DNA of 64,000 nucleotides, from positions 1 to 64,000 of the forward strand of contig CAWJBZ010000004.1 in NCBI GenBank assembly GCA_963841325.1, written 5' to 3'. This DNA is from CAVPPA01 sp963841325 (lineage in GTDB: Bacteria > Patescibacteriota > Saccharimonadia > Saccharimonadales > UBA4665). This document shows positions 1 to 8,182 of the stretch, in pieces (the first letter of the stretch is position 1; each line of letters opens with the position of its first letter). Below the pieces are notes generated by a model that saw only the letters and a list, made by a program, of their open reading frames with translations, was not told the origin of the DNA and made no database searches. The translations under genes and the position numbers were made by a program.

Positions 1-85
1 CCACAAAAAGAACAAGTTTTTCTAGTCGAGGATCGGCTTTAGCTTTAGAATATTTTCTTAGTTTATGATGACTTTTGCGTGGCAT
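1..85 (-). CDS. N-terminal end of an unidentified basic protein (cut by window edge)
   Basis: An ATG at 85 opens a minus-strand frame that runs off the window after 28 codons without a stop. The visible start MPRKSHHKLRKYSKAK is strongly basic and rich in Lys, His and Arg. I do not recognise it. A candidate promoter lies just upstream at 121-148. Basic small ribosomal or nucleic-acid-binding proteins begin this way, but nothing here decides that. Confidence 0.45.
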   Translation of the reverse strand, partial: MPRKSHHKLRKYSKAKADPRLEKLVLFV

Positions 86-120
86 TTTTGTTTGAATATT
101 TAGGATTGATTAGATATTAG

Positions 121-148
121 TTTATACCTTTATAGCCGCTGGCTTCAA
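121..148 (-). promoter_or_regulatory. Candidate promoter for the partial basic ORF
   Basis: Read on the minus strand, TTGAAG (143-148) and TATAAA (121-126) are separated by 16 bp. The predicted transcript would have a leader of roughly 30 nt before the ATG at 85. Moderate match to a sigma70-type promoter. Confidence 0.35.
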
Positions 149-242
149 GTCAACTTCTAAAAATATTACATTTAATAATATAGTGTTTATGCTTGACGGG
201 GTATCGAGTCGGATTTTCGAACAATGGATAGCATTTATTAGC

Positions 243-922
243 TTAGTTGACAAGTTGGTCACCATGGACTAAAGGCACAAACACTACATCTTCTATGGCA
301 ATAAACCTAACAAATTTATCTCCATGTCTAGTAATAACAATGATACTTTGGTTGTAGCCTGTTGATCTGTGGTCAGCTGCTGTTTCTACGGGTGCGACCA
401 TGATCCCGCCTCTGGGGCTCAATTGTGCTCTCAAATCAGGCACCCAATCCTCAATCATATAAGCCGAAACCAAAATTCTGTAAATGGTCCTTCTGTGGGC
501 ATGCCTAAATCAGACTCAGAATACTCAATTTTGGCTTGAGGGAAATCGTACTTTTCAAGATTACTTCTAGCAAACTCGACGAGCTGTGATATTCTCTCAG
601 TACCGATTACTCTACCTCCTCTACCAACAACTGAAGCGAGCAAAGCTGTTGTCCAGCCAGAACCAGCTCCTACATCCAAAATGGCATGCCCTTTTCGAGG
701 TTTAAGAAGCTCAAGCATTAAACCAACTAGTGAGGGTTGAGAATTAGTCTGATCATAACCAATTGGGAGCGGATGATCAAAACCTTCATTAGGTTTTTGG
801 TCATGTGGAAGAAAATCGGCTCGTGAAACCTTAGAAAAACTATAAATAAGTTCGGGGTTAGTTAGTACACGCATACGAGCCAACCGCCTGGACCAATTTA
901 GATTACTACTCCTGTAGTACAT
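243..922 (-). pseudogene. pcm: Protein-L-isoaspartate O-methyltransferase, broken by a -1 frameshift
   Basis: PCMT repairs isoaspartyl residues in aged proteins using SAM. The N-terminal part (922 to 455, 155 codons) holds the family N-terminal region and the SAM-binding motif I (LDVGAGSGWTTALLA). The C-terminal part continues in another frame down to 243 (VSAYMIEDWVPDLRAQLSPRGGIMVAPVE), the equivalent of the usual motif around 'LKPGGRLVIPVG'. The frames meet near 476-484, where family members read F-D-R-I-L-V-S-A; here the codons read TTT-(missing G)AC-AGA-ATT. Restoring one G gives FDRILVSAY, so a one-base deletion (or a sequencing error) splits the gene. A candidate extended -10 lies at 963-971. 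Confidence 0.8.
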
Positions 923-962
923 TTCTAAGGCCTTTTTTCCGATTACAGATGCTTGCCTTAAA

Positions 963-971
963 ATTGTATCA
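963..971 (-). promoter_or_regulatory. Candidate extended -10 upstream of pcm
   Basis: The minus strand reads TGATACAAT, an extended -10 (TGn plus TACAAT). It would give a leader of about 35 nt before the pcm ATG at 922. No clear -35. Confidence 0.35.
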
Positions 972-1132
972 TCCCCTGGACTTATCTCGTGTCTACCGGA
1001 CTGCTCGGTTATTTCTACTCCATATTTTACTAATAAACAAATATACTACTTGGTACTATATCCTGACGATAATTAGGCCATAACCATAACCAGATTGGTG
1101 GGCCTTAGCTTTAGAGTTGTGGAATTATTTTA

Positions 1133-1597
1133 CTAGTCAGAGTCAGGTGTTTCAAAGTAACTGTATAAATCTATAATATTGAGCGATCCGCCAAACATTA
1201 AACAAATAAGTTGGCCCGGGATGCGTTGTCGCCAGTGTTCTAGAAACTCTTCGCCCGCTGGTGAAGTAATGTCTTCTCCTTTGAAGTCAACTCGGGAAAA
1301 ACGGACGTCTTCAAAACAGATAGCTGGAGCAAATAGTAATATGTCATTATTACCAAGTATTTGAGCAACACCTTTGCCTACTGTGGCTCGTCTGACAAGT
1401 TCAGGGTCACCGCTTTGTTCTAGGCTATAAACCTCAATCTTGGCTTCTAGGTCTAACGGATTAATTCGATCAGCAACCTGTCCACCTTCTCGCACACGCA
1501 TGCATTCTTCAATAGTAATATCTATCTTAAGACAATCCGGTTTAAGTGTAGCTTTCATGCTTATATCATCAACAAAGTTACTTTGGAAAGCAAGCAT
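1133..1597 (-). CDS. Hypothetical protein, 154 aa
   Basis: Not recognised. The product is acidic and looks like a soluble globular protein with alternating strand-like stretches (KIDITIEECMRV, ILLFAPAICFEDVRF, GQLICLMFGGS); no signal peptide or membrane segment is visible. Met14 (MKATLKPDCL) is an alternative start. It follows the GNAT gene on the same strand with a 37 bp gap and no obvious promoter of its own, so the two are probably co-transcribed. A link in function to acetylation is not supported by anything in the sequence. Confidence 0.6.
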   Translation of the reverse strand: MLAFQSNFVDDISMKATLKPDCLKIDITIEECMRVREGGQVADRINPLDLEAKIEVYSLEQSGDPELVRRATVGKGVAQILGNNDILLFAPAICFEDVRFSRVDFKGEDITSPAGEEFLEHWRQRIPGQLICLMFGGSLNIIDLYSYFETPDSD

Positions 1598-1634
1598 AGG
1601 CGACTTGGCGGGCCGTAGCGGAGGATATCTGGGA

Positions 1635-2270
1635 TTATTTTGCTAGATCTGCAGTGGCTATGCGTCCAAGTGTCATGTAGACTCTGTGACGATCACCCGA
1701 AATCTCAGCCACTTTTTCAAAACCAGAATTTTCATATGTCTTCACGGCAGCTGTATTATCCTCCCACGTCTCAAGCCATACACCTGTATTACCATAAAGT
1801 ACCTCATGAGCGTCTAGTATGGCTTTCGTATAAGGTTTAGCTATACCTTGTCCCTTAGCTTCATCGTATATACGAATCGCAAAAGTAGTCTTGGCACCAT
1901 TTATTGTAGGTTCATCATTTCCTGGTTCACCAGGTCCCATCCAGCCAAAACCAACTAACTTCATTGTTCCATCACTGCTCTTTCTAACTAGTGGAAGAGC
2001 TAAACGACCCTTCTCCATCCATTTTTGAACGGCTTGAATGTTGCTAAATCTTTTGGCGGCATCATTGGGGCAGTTGTGCAGTATATCTGGTTGAGTTGAT
2101 AACTGTACAAGCTGTTCTGCAAGAGACTTGTCAAGGCCCTGAACAACATATAAACTTTTAGAATTGAGCTCGGATTGGCCTACCGATTGAGGTAATTCAT
2201 GTACCTTTTCTACTAACTCAGTAGGGTATGGAGTTTGCTCAATGACACTTAATTTTTGTATTTCTGACAT
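1635..2270 (-). CDS. GNAT-family N-acetyltransferase
   Basis: The C-terminal half (about residues 90-205) has GNAT features: an acceptor-loop region, the acetyl-CoA-binding segment around YDEAKGQGIAKPYTKAI (degenerate R/Q-x-x-G-x-G/A), and the C-terminal signature WLETWEDNTAAVKTYENSGF, like the usual 'N..A...YeklGF'. The first 80 residues are less conserved. The substrate cannot be told. Start chosen at ATG 2270: a TTGACA/TAATGT promoter ends 6 nt before it, implying a leaderless mRNA. The -35 lies just downstream of the tRNA-Asp 3' end. Confidence 0.75.
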   Translation of the reverse strand: MSEIQKLSVIEQTPYPTELVEKVHELPQSVGQSELNSKSLYVVQGLDKSLAEQLVQLSTQPDILHNCPNDAAKRFSNIQAVQKWMEKGRLALPLVRKSSDGTMKLVGFGWMGPGEPGNDEPTINGAKTTFAIRIYDEAKGQGIAKPYTKAILDAHEVLYGNTGVWLETWEDNTAAVKTYENSGFEKVAEISGDRHRVYMTLGRIATADLAK

Positions 2271-2276
2271 AGAGGT

Positions 2277-2305
2277 ACATTAACATAAGAACTATGTATT
2301 GTCAA
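2277..2305 (-). promoter_or_regulatory. Promoter of the GNAT gene (leaderless)
   Basis: A perfect TTGACA -35 (2300-2305) is followed by a 17 bp spacer and a TAATGT -10 (2277-2282). Only 6 nt separate the -10 from the ATG at 2270, so transcription should start at or next to the A of the start codon. Confidence 0.65.
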
Positions 2306-2308
2306 AAC

Positions 2309-2385
2309 TGGCGGGCTCGACCGGATTCGAACCGGCGATCTTCTCCGTGACAGGGAGACGTGATAGGCCTCTTCACTACGAGCCC
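2309..2385 (-). tRNA. tRNA-Asp (GTC), CCA encoded
   Basis: On the minus strand a full cloverleaf is visible: acceptor GGGCTCG pairing with CGAGCCC, anticodon loop CTGTCAC with anticodon GTC, T-loop GTTCGAATC, discriminator G73 and an encoded CCA. Length 77 nt including CCA. It reads Asp codons GAC/GAT. Confidence 0.95.
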
Positions 2386-2413
2386 ATAAGAAACCTGCAA
2401 AGTAACAGAGGTC

Positions 2414-2442
2414 ATCATAACAAGCAAACTATTAAAAAGCAA
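2414..2442 (-). promoter_or_regulatory. Promoter of tRNA-Asp
   Basis: TTGCTT (2437-2442), 17 bp spacer, TATGAT (2414-2419) with an upstream TGT extension. The predicted start lies about 20 nt before the mature tRNA 5' end, so a 5' leader needs RNase P processing. Confidence 0.55.
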
Positions 2443-2466
2443 TGTTCTGGATTAGAGGTTAGTGAG

Positions 2467-3531
2467 TTAAACGTGAATAAAAAGATGTTGTTTTTCACTT
2501 GTCATGAGAGGATTTGTGAAATTTGTTATCGGTTTAAAGTTGAATGATATGTGCGCAGCTTGAACTTCACTTCCCTGCACGGATAAAACTTTCACTATTT
2601 CAAGACTATATCCAGTATTAATTATTCCTGAATATTGACCTGGCTGCAGTTGAAACAATACGGCAATAATTTGTGGAGCAATATCAGCGTTCGATTTATT
2701 GATTAATATACCGTAATCTCCACCATTATTGCTTGTAGAGCTATCATCAGAGTATTGCTTGGCAAGCGTTGCAAAATCCGCACCTTGTTTCAGATCAGCA
2801 AAGACTTGATTAGCCCGCTGGTGGGTTGCAGTGTCAAGTTTATTAACAACCTTTTGAGCTAATAACTCCTGGCTTAACTCTCGCTTAAAATCGTTCATTG
2901 TCCAGCCCCAGAACTCACTCAGAACATTTTGAAAGACCTGATCATTCGCCCCGAGCCGATTTTCTGCACGAACCAGCGATATAGCATTGTTCACGTCGTT
3001 TGTACTTACCGAGATATGATTGGTCTGGGCTAATTGATCAACGTAAGCATTTTGTAGAGCTTGATCTAAGGAACGTTGCTTAAAGATTCCTAGTTGTTGT
3101 TTCCCGGCAGTGGTTGAGAAATTAACATTTTGCTGAGTTTCGTAATAATGCATATAATGACGCAGTTCAAAAAGATAGCTGTTGTATGAAACCAGATACG
3201 TGTTGTCGACAATTGCTACCGGGAATGGGATAACTTGGGTCACTCCGTAAATAAAACTCGATGTTGATTGAAACTTATAAAGTTCTAGGGTACAAAACCC
3301 AAAAAAGACAATGATCGCCGCAATTAGAATCCCAATCGATAATTTTACAATGCGGTATTTTGAGGCCTGCAACGGATAAATATATTTACGGGCGCTACCA
3401 AGCACTTCTTCGCGGCGTGCAGCAATCGTTTCGTTTGTTATATGGATATCACCGCTATCCGTAATCTGAGGTTCTGGTTTAGAAACCCGGTGCTTCCAGT
3501 GTGCTAGGAAATGCTTTATCTTATTTATCAT
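2467..3531 (-). CDS. Membrane-anchored parvulin-type peptidyl-prolyl isomerase (PrsA/SurA-like foldase)
   Basis: 354 aa. A short basic cytoplasmic tail is followed by one membrane helix (about residues 62-85, ILIAAIIVFFGFCTLELY), a helical SurA-N-like segment (90-240) and a parvulin domain (about 245-335) with the hallmarks FADLKQGADFATLAKQYSDD and NNGGDYG. Such foldases help secreted or surface proteins fold outside the membrane; here clients could include pilins or the large secreted proteins of the window (inference). It starts 3 bp after the PH-domain gene, so the two form an operon. The C-terminus runs close to tRNA-Asp. Confidence 0.85.
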   Translation of the reverse strand: MINKIKHFLAHWKHRVSKPEPQITDSGDIHITNETIAARREEVLGSARKYIYPLQASKYRIVKLSIGILIAAIIVFFGFCTLELYKFQSTSSFIYGVTQVIPFPVAIVDNTYLVSYNSYLFELRHYMHYYETQQNVNFSTTAGKQQLGIFKQRSLDQALQNAYVDQLAQTNHISVSTNDVNNAISLVRAENRLGANDQVFQNVLSEFWGWTMNDFKRELSQELLAQKVVNKLDTATHQRANQVFADLKQGADFATLAKQYSDDSSTSNNGGDYGILINKSNADIAPQIIAVLFQLQPGQYSGIINTGYSLEIVKVLSVQGSEVQAAHISFNFKPITNFTNPLMTSEKQHLFIHV

Positions 3532-3534
3532 AAT

Positions 3535-4131
3535 TTAAGTCTCTTCGGCGTGCTTCTCGTCCCATGGACCAACGCGTCTGAAAGGCACATCAGCTAGAGT
3601 TACCCCTTGCTCACGTAAAATCTGAACAATCTTACTCTGGGTTTTAGCAGGGTGATGTATGTCGTGAATAATCAGTTCGCCCAAATATGTCTGCATCTTT
3701 ATTGTACCAAATCCGAGCAGCGTTTCTTGTATTCCAGATATCTCATAATAAACTTGTTGGATTTGAGCTAAATTCATGTCGGCATAGCTACTGTGGAATA
3801 ATCCTTTTTGGGAGATTTGGATAAACCGTTGGTTAGTTACTATAAAAATACTAAAATACCAACCAATCCAAGACGGTATAAGAAGAATTAAGCCCACTAT
3901 TATACTGACAGCTAGTGCTACAAAAAAAGCAAACATGGTGGGCGGATTATTAGGTCTAAGATAGGTCAAGATCACGATAATTATCGGACCAATTAGCCAT
4001 GAGGCTAAACTAATGATCAACCCTTTGCGCATCACAATTGGATGGCGGCGAAAAACCAACAATACTTCTTCGTCATCAAACTGGCCATCGAAGTACTTAG
4101 CGGTATTTTTGCTATTCGTGTCTTTGGCCAT
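3535..4131 (-). CDS. PH-domain (bPH2, DUF304/YdbS-like) membrane protein
   Basis: 198 aa with two adjacent membrane hairpins (about residues 38-60 and 68-95) followed by a bacterial PH-like domain starting at YFSIFIVTNQRFIQISQKGLF and continuing through LAQIQQVYYEISG and FGTIKMQTYLG. This membrane-flanked PH architecture is common but of unknown biochemical role, generally linked to membrane stress or envelope organisation. It heads a two-gene unit with the parvulin gene. Confidence 0.8.
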   Translation of the reverse strand: MAKDTNSKNTAKYFDGQFDDEEVLLVFRRHPIVMRKGLIISLASWLIGPIIIVILTYLRPNNPPTMFAFFVALAVSIIVGLILLIPSWIGWYFSIFIVTNQRFIQISQKGLFHSSYADMNLAQIQQVYYEISGIQETLLGFGTIKMQTYLGELIIHDIHHPAKTQSKIVQILREQGVTLADVPFRRVGPWDEKHAEET

Positions 4132-4178
4132 AAGCGTATTGTATCAGGTGACATCTAATGGTGTCATCTGCCCTTGTA

Positions 4179-4253
4179 TGGTATCCCCGCCGCGATTTGA
4201 ACGCAGATCTGCTCCTTAGGACGGAGTTATTCTATCCATTTAACTACGGGGAC
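4179..4253 (-). tRNA. tRNA-Arg (CCT), CCA encoded
   Basis: The minus strand folds as a cloverleaf: acceptor GTCCCCG with CGGGGAT (G1-U72 wobble at the top), anticodon loop GTCCTAA giving anticodon CCT (reads AGG), T-arm CTGCG-TTCAAAT-CGCGG, discriminator A73 and encoded CCA. The anticodon stem has a mismatch at 27-43 (A-C). Length 75 nt. It sits between the PH-domain gene and ndk, all on the same strand. Confidence 0.92.
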
Positions 4254-4276
4254 CTACCTATACTATCTTAGTACCT

Positions 4277-4903
4277 CTAATAGTATTTTTCATACATAAC
4301 ATCTTCACCAGCTAGACGGTAATTATGTATAACCTCATTTCCGAACCAGATATTAATCTCATTGGTGGCTTCTTTTTCATTTTCACTGGCGTGAATGATG
4401 TTGTGGATGGATCGATGTTCAGCGTTAGCAATAGCCGGGCTATCTACCGAGTAATCGCCCCTAATGGTACCGACGTCGGCTTTATAGGGAATGGTGTGAC
4501 CAGCGAGCTTTCTGACCATATCTATGGCTTGAATGCCTTCCACTATCATGCAGACGACCGGCCCAGATATTAAATAGTCGACAAGCATTTCACTGACCCG
4601 CTTGCCTATTACTTTTGTGTCATCTGTACCTAAAGCTTCTTTGGGTTTAATAGTTAGTGTTTCAAAACTGCTTATACTTTTCTCGCCAAGACGGTTAACC
4701 CATACTTGATCTTCAGTTGGATAATGTTTTGATACCAGTTCCCTATTAGCTTGAACCAGTTTCAGAGCTACGATTTTTAGCCCCGCTTTTTCAATCCGCT
4801 GAATAATATCGCCTATTAGACCGCGGCTAACACCATCTGGCTTAATTAAACAAAATGTTCGTTGAAATTTAATAGAATGCAATACCGGATGAAGCTGAGC
4901 CAT
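4277..4903 (-). CDS. ndk: Nucleoside-diphosphate kinase with family-atypical insertion
   Basis: Transfers the gamma-phosphate of ATP to NDPs through a phospho-histidine. Seen: FCLIKPDGVSRGLIGDII near the N-terminus, KHYPTEDQ, SGPVVCMIVEG, GTIRGDYS and the catalytic-His motif NIIHASEN. At 208 aa it is much longer than the usual ~140: about 30-35 extra residues follow KHYPTEDQ (Kpn-loop region) and about 10 sit between GTIRGDYS and the active-site His. Start chosen at ATG 4903 (MAQLHPVL); a TTG four codons upstream is less likely. Confidence 0.93.
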   Translation of the reverse strand: MAQLHPVLHSIKFQRTFCLIKPDGVSRGLIGDIIQRIEKAGLKIVALKLVQANRELVSKHYPTEDQVWVNRLGEKSISSFETLTIKPKEALGTDDTKVIGKRVSEMLVDYLISGPVVCMIVEGIQAIDMVRKLAGHTIPYKADVGTIRGDYSVDSPAIANAEHRSIHNIIHASENEKEATNEINIWFGNEVIHNYRLAGEDVMYEKYY

Positions 4904-4993
4904 TTTTACTACCAAAACCTGACATTAATTACTGATAGTTATTATTCTAACAGGACAGACTATTAGCAACAATGATATACCTATGTCGCACAA

Positions 4994-5002
4994 TGTTATA
5001 AT
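4994..5002 (+). promoter_or_regulatory. Extended -10 of the xer gene (leaderless GTG)
   Basis: TGT-TATAAT at 4994-5002 is followed by just 6 nt and then the GTG start at 5009, so the transcript is predicted to begin on the GTG itself. Confidence 0.6.
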
Positions 5003-5008
5003 TGGCCT

Positions 5009-5923
5009 GTGTTATTTACTAAAGCAAAAACCGATTTCTTAGAACATTTAGAAATTGAACAAAACCGTTCACAGAAAACTATCGCTAATTACGATCATTA
5101 TCTAACTCGAGTGGTTGATTTTGCTGGTGATATTCAGGTAGCTAACATAGATTCAGAACTGGTACGTAAGTGGCGACTATGGCTAAATCGGTTAGGTACG
5201 AATACCTCTGACGAGCTACAAAGAGTTACCGTTAATTACCATTTGATTGCCCTAAGGAGTTTTTTAAAGTATTTAGCTAAGCGGGATATTACTGTTATGT
5301 CTGCCGATAAAATCGAATTAGCTCGAGTTCACCGTAAACAAGTAACTTTTCTTAATGAAGATGAGCTTAATCGGCTATTTGCTCAACCAAATATCCAAAC
5401 CATTATCGGTAGTCGCGACCGGGCTATTATGGAGTTATTATTTAGCTCGGGTTTAAGGGTGTCGGAGTTAGTTGGTCTAAACCGCGACCATATTAATCTC
5501 AAGCTCAGGGAATTTACAGTACGTGGTAAGGGGCAAAAGGATCGTCCAGTGTTTATCAGTGAAGAAGCTGCTAATTGGATTAATAGCTATCTACAAAAGC
5601 GAGAAGATACTGCTATCCCCCTGTTTATACGCTATAGCGGCAGCAAAAGAGTTGATCAAAGCGGTAATTTCCAACGGTTAACGGCTCGTTCGGTCCAACG
5701 ACTAGTTAGTCGCTATGCCCAGTTAGCTGGTATCACTAAACATGTCCATCCCCATGTGTTAAGACACAGCTTTGCGACAGATTTATTAATGAATGGCTCA
5801 GATATTCGCTCAGTTCAAGTAATGCTCGGGCATAGTGATATTAGCACTACCCAAATCTATACTCACGTTACTGATCAACACTTAAAAAGTGTTTATGAGA
5901 AGTATCATCACAAACACACCTAA
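5009..5923 (+). CDS. xer: Tyrosine recombinase, XerC/XerD family
   Basis: 304 aa. A SAM-like N-terminal core-binding domain (residues 1-90) precedes the catalytic domain. Catalytic residues are visible in order: Arg in SSGLRVSELVGL, Lys in VRGKGQKDRP, His-x-x-Arg in HPHVLRHSFA, His in LGHSDISTTQIY and the Tyr nucleophile in IYTHV. It is the likely chromosome-dimer resolvase, with no phage or integron context. Start is GTG at 5009, fixed by a TATAAT ending 6 nt upstream. It converges on the pilX-like gene with a 9 bp gap. Confidence 0.92.
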   Translation: MLFTKAKTDFLEHLEIEQNRSQKTIANYDHYLTRVVDFAGDIQVANIDSELVRKWRLWLNRLGTNTSDELQRVTVNYHLIALRSFLKYLAKRDITVMSADKIELARVHRKQVTFLNEDELNRLFAQPNIQTIIGSRDRAIMELLFSSGLRVSELVGLNRDHINLKLREFTVRGKGQKDRPVFISEEAANWINSYLQKREDTAIPLFIRYSGSKRVDQSGNFQRLTARSVQRLVSRYAQLAGITKHVHPHVLRHSFATDLLMNGSDIRSVQVMLGHSDISTTQIYTHVTDQHLKSVYEKYHHKHT

Positions 5924-5932
5924 ATACTGTAC

Positions 5933-8158
5933 TTACCCGCCATGCGGATCGGCTTCAAGACAGGCTAAGTATGGTGCGTAGCTTGCTGGGGTGTTAAAGT
6001 CATCATAGGGGCTATAAACGGCACTGTTAAAGCCTGAGGGTAATTCGACAGATGAAGCTTTCTGGCCGCTACTGGTGGGTTGGTATAGGCTATCGGTTGC
6101 GCCACAAGCCCAGTTGAGCATTTCTGACATACCGTCACAAGCTTGGCTAGAACCACAAACTGCTGAACCACTGTTATTCTCGAGTTTATCTTTAGTTGCC
6201 GACTGATAATCAACCGTTACCCCATATTGTTTCTGAGCAGCAACTATGGCGGAATACATTGCAGCATATTCAGTGATCGCCGGATAACGGATAGAGTTAT
6301 TTTCCAGAGCTGCTTGAGTGGGCATGGCCGAAGCAAAAGCGTTAATAAAATCCTCAGTCATACAGTCACCATTACTACAACCATTTGGTAGAGAACCCCC
6401 TCCTAGTGTCTGCCAAGGATTCATGCTAACGGAAACATGGGTATCTTTCCAAGCCTGGAAAGCAGTAACGTCATTGAGTAAACAGTTATAGTCAGCGGTG
6501 TTGGTATAGCCAGCATTTAACAGATTAGTTAATCCCGGAGCAGTATTAAAATCATCATGGAGCATTGGTTCTGAATATTCGGTCATGCAGCCGCTGGCGG
6601 TAACATTCTCAATTTCTGGGTTAGTGTCATATAGACCAGCCATCTGACTGATGAGATTAGACCAGTCTGATTCAAATTCAGAATTCCAAAAGGCTCCAAT
6701 CGTAGCACCAGAATTACCGGTAATAGGCCCCCCGATAGCTTTAGCCCAATCAGGAGCATATTCACCTGCCCATATACGGATTTTAATATAAAATTTGCCA
6801 GTCAAATTGGCATTAGCGATATCAGTTATAGCACTATTGAGGACACTGACGCCATGAGATCCAGAGATGGAACTATCGGCACCGTTGGGTTGGAGATCGG
6901 CCCAGGTTAGATTAACAACAATCCCAGTGATTGGGTCTCCTGCCCAACCAGAAGGTAAGGGCCAAGTAAAATTAGAGCCATTTACTCCCCCATTAGGATT
7001 GGACCCTCTATCAAGGAGGCCGGAAATATCTGGCTTGACTGAGCCACTGCCGCCACCACCGCCACCACCGCCGCCGCCACCGCCGCCGCCGCCACCGCTT
7101 GTGTAATTAAGTGTTATTGGCCCTTGCTGAGTGCATAAGGTATTGCCACCTCCACCGGATCCTATATTGTTATAAACCTGGAATAAAGTATTAGTTACTC
7201 CAAACTGTTTACATATAGAATCTTCTGTAATTAATGCCCCGTTTGGTATGGCGTAAGTATTAGCATCGGTCAGGTCTACGGCAACAACTACGCGACGGAG
7301 TACATCTTGGGCTCTACCGGTTGAGTCAATAATAGCCTGAGCATCAATAAAAGGTATTCCTCCTGCTGCCGAAATTGTGAGTGGTGAACCAGTTTTATAG
7401 ACAGTTGTAATTCGTATATAGAAAGTTTTAGCATTGCTACCATCGGCGCTTACATTAATATCGGCAGTACAATCTGTTGAGCCACAATTTGCGGCAAAAA
7501 TACCACCTCGTGAACTAAGGGTCGCGGTAGATGATGCTTCCGCAGTAGTTGGTATGAAATACATGGTTGCGGTATCATTCGGCCAATTTGATCTTGAATA
7601 CGGAGCTGAACCGTTACCATCCAGTAAATCTACCCGTAATATTGGATAATTACATCCCCAGTTATTAGCAGGCGGGAAACTGTCTAGATTAGTTATGGCA
7701 CAGGAACCTTGGTCAGTTGATCCACTGGATAGGCCCCAATTTAGCGTTAGGGTACTAAATGCCGAGGAGCCCGAAATGATTGGTAACACTGTAGAAGAAT
7801 AGTTAGCTGTAGTATAGAGTGATGTTGGGCTGGCATCAATTAACACGCAGGTATAAGCAACATTGTAGGTCTGATTAACAGTGCCATTTAGGCTGTAATA
7901 CTTATTATTACTACAGCTTGTTTTACTCTGTACAGGTTGACCATTAGCAACTATTGCTGCACGAGCATCATTAATACCACTTTCAGCCGCATAATAGGCT
8001 TGGGTACTGAGTTGATTATTAAGTGAGTTACTCTGTTCAGTAAGTGCTATTTCGGCAAATCCCAAAACAATTAAGCTTATCACGACCATCATAACCATAG
8101 TCACCATGATTGAGACTACGCCTAACTCATCTTTGATATTGAAGTTTTTACGGCTCAT
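5933..8158 (-). CDS. PilX-like pilus protein fused through polyglycine to a glycoside-hydrolase-like domain
   Basis: 741 aa. Residues 1-65 form a PilX-type N-terminus: short basic head, hydrophobic helix (VSIMVTMVMMVVISLIVLGF) and the 'YYAAESGINDA' segment typical of PilX proteins. Residues 70-350 look like a beta-rich pilus-exposed region. Residues 355-370 are an unbroken run of 16 Gly (encoded at 7049-7096). Residues ~395-741 resemble a TIM-barrel hydrolase: VVNLTWADLQPNG, IKIRIWAGEYAPDWA and SGCMTEYSEPML with Glu527/Glu530 as possible acid residues. Cys-rich C-terminus. The fusion suggests a tip protein that binds or cleaves surface glycan (inference). It is last in the T4P operon. Confidence 0.75.
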   Translation of the reverse strand: MSRKNFNIKDELGVVSIMVTMVMMVVISLIVLGFAEIALTEQSNSLNNQLSTQAYYAAESGINDARAAIVANGQPVQSKTSCSNNKYYSLNGTVNQTYNVAYTCVLIDASPTSLYTTANYSSTVLPIISGSSAFSTLTLNWGLSSGSTDQGSCAITNLDSFPPANNWGCNYPILRVDLLDGNGSAPYSRSNWPNDTATMYFIPTTAEASSTATLSSRGGIFAANCGSTDCTADINVSADGSNAKTFYIRITTVYKTGSPLTISAAGGIPFIDAQAIIDSTGRAQDVLRRVVVAVDLTDANTYAIPNGALITEDSICKQFGVTNTLFQVYNNIGSGGGGNTLCTQQGPITLNYTSGGGGGGGGGGGGGGGGSGSVKPDISGLLDRGSNPNGGVNGSNFTWPLPSGWAGDPITGIVVNLTWADLQPNGADSSISGSHGVSVLNSAITDIANANLTGKFYIKIRIWAGEYAPDWAKAIGGPITGNSGATIGAFWNSEFESDWSNLISQMAGLYDTNPEIENVTASGCMTEYSEPMLHDDFNTAPGLTNLLNAGYTNTADYNCLLNDVTAFQAWKDTHVSVSMNPWQTLGGGSLPNGCSNGDCMTEDFINAFASAMPTQAALENNSIRYPAITEYAAMYSAIVAAQKQYGVTVDYQSATKDKLENNSGSAVCGSSQACDGMSEMLNWACGATDSLYQPTSSGQKASSVELPSGFNSAVYSPYDDFNTPASYAPYLACLEADPHGG
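7049..7096. repeat. Trinucleotide tract encoding polyglycine
   Basis: Sixteen consecutive GGN codons on the minus strand (GGC and GGT mixed) encode the linker of the PilX-like fusion. Length changes by whole codons would alter linker length without breaking the frame. Confidence 0.9.
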
Positions 8159-8182
8159 GCTTATTAATTAAATTATAACCCC

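Noticed and set aside
2299..2547. Plus-strand 82 aa ORF near tRNA-Asp
   Set aside because: It overlaps the tRNA on the opposite strand and the end of the parvulin gene; no promoter or recognisable product.
4253..4265. A leaderless tRNA-Arg (TAGTAT 6 nt before the mature 5' end)
   Set aside because: The hexamer is a poor match with no TG extension or -35, and tRNA-Asp has a normal leader, so this is probably chance.
6867..7106. Plus-strand ORF with a long polyproline run
   Set aside because: It is the antisense shadow of the polyglycine tract in the PilX-like fusion; no SD, promoter or conserved domain.
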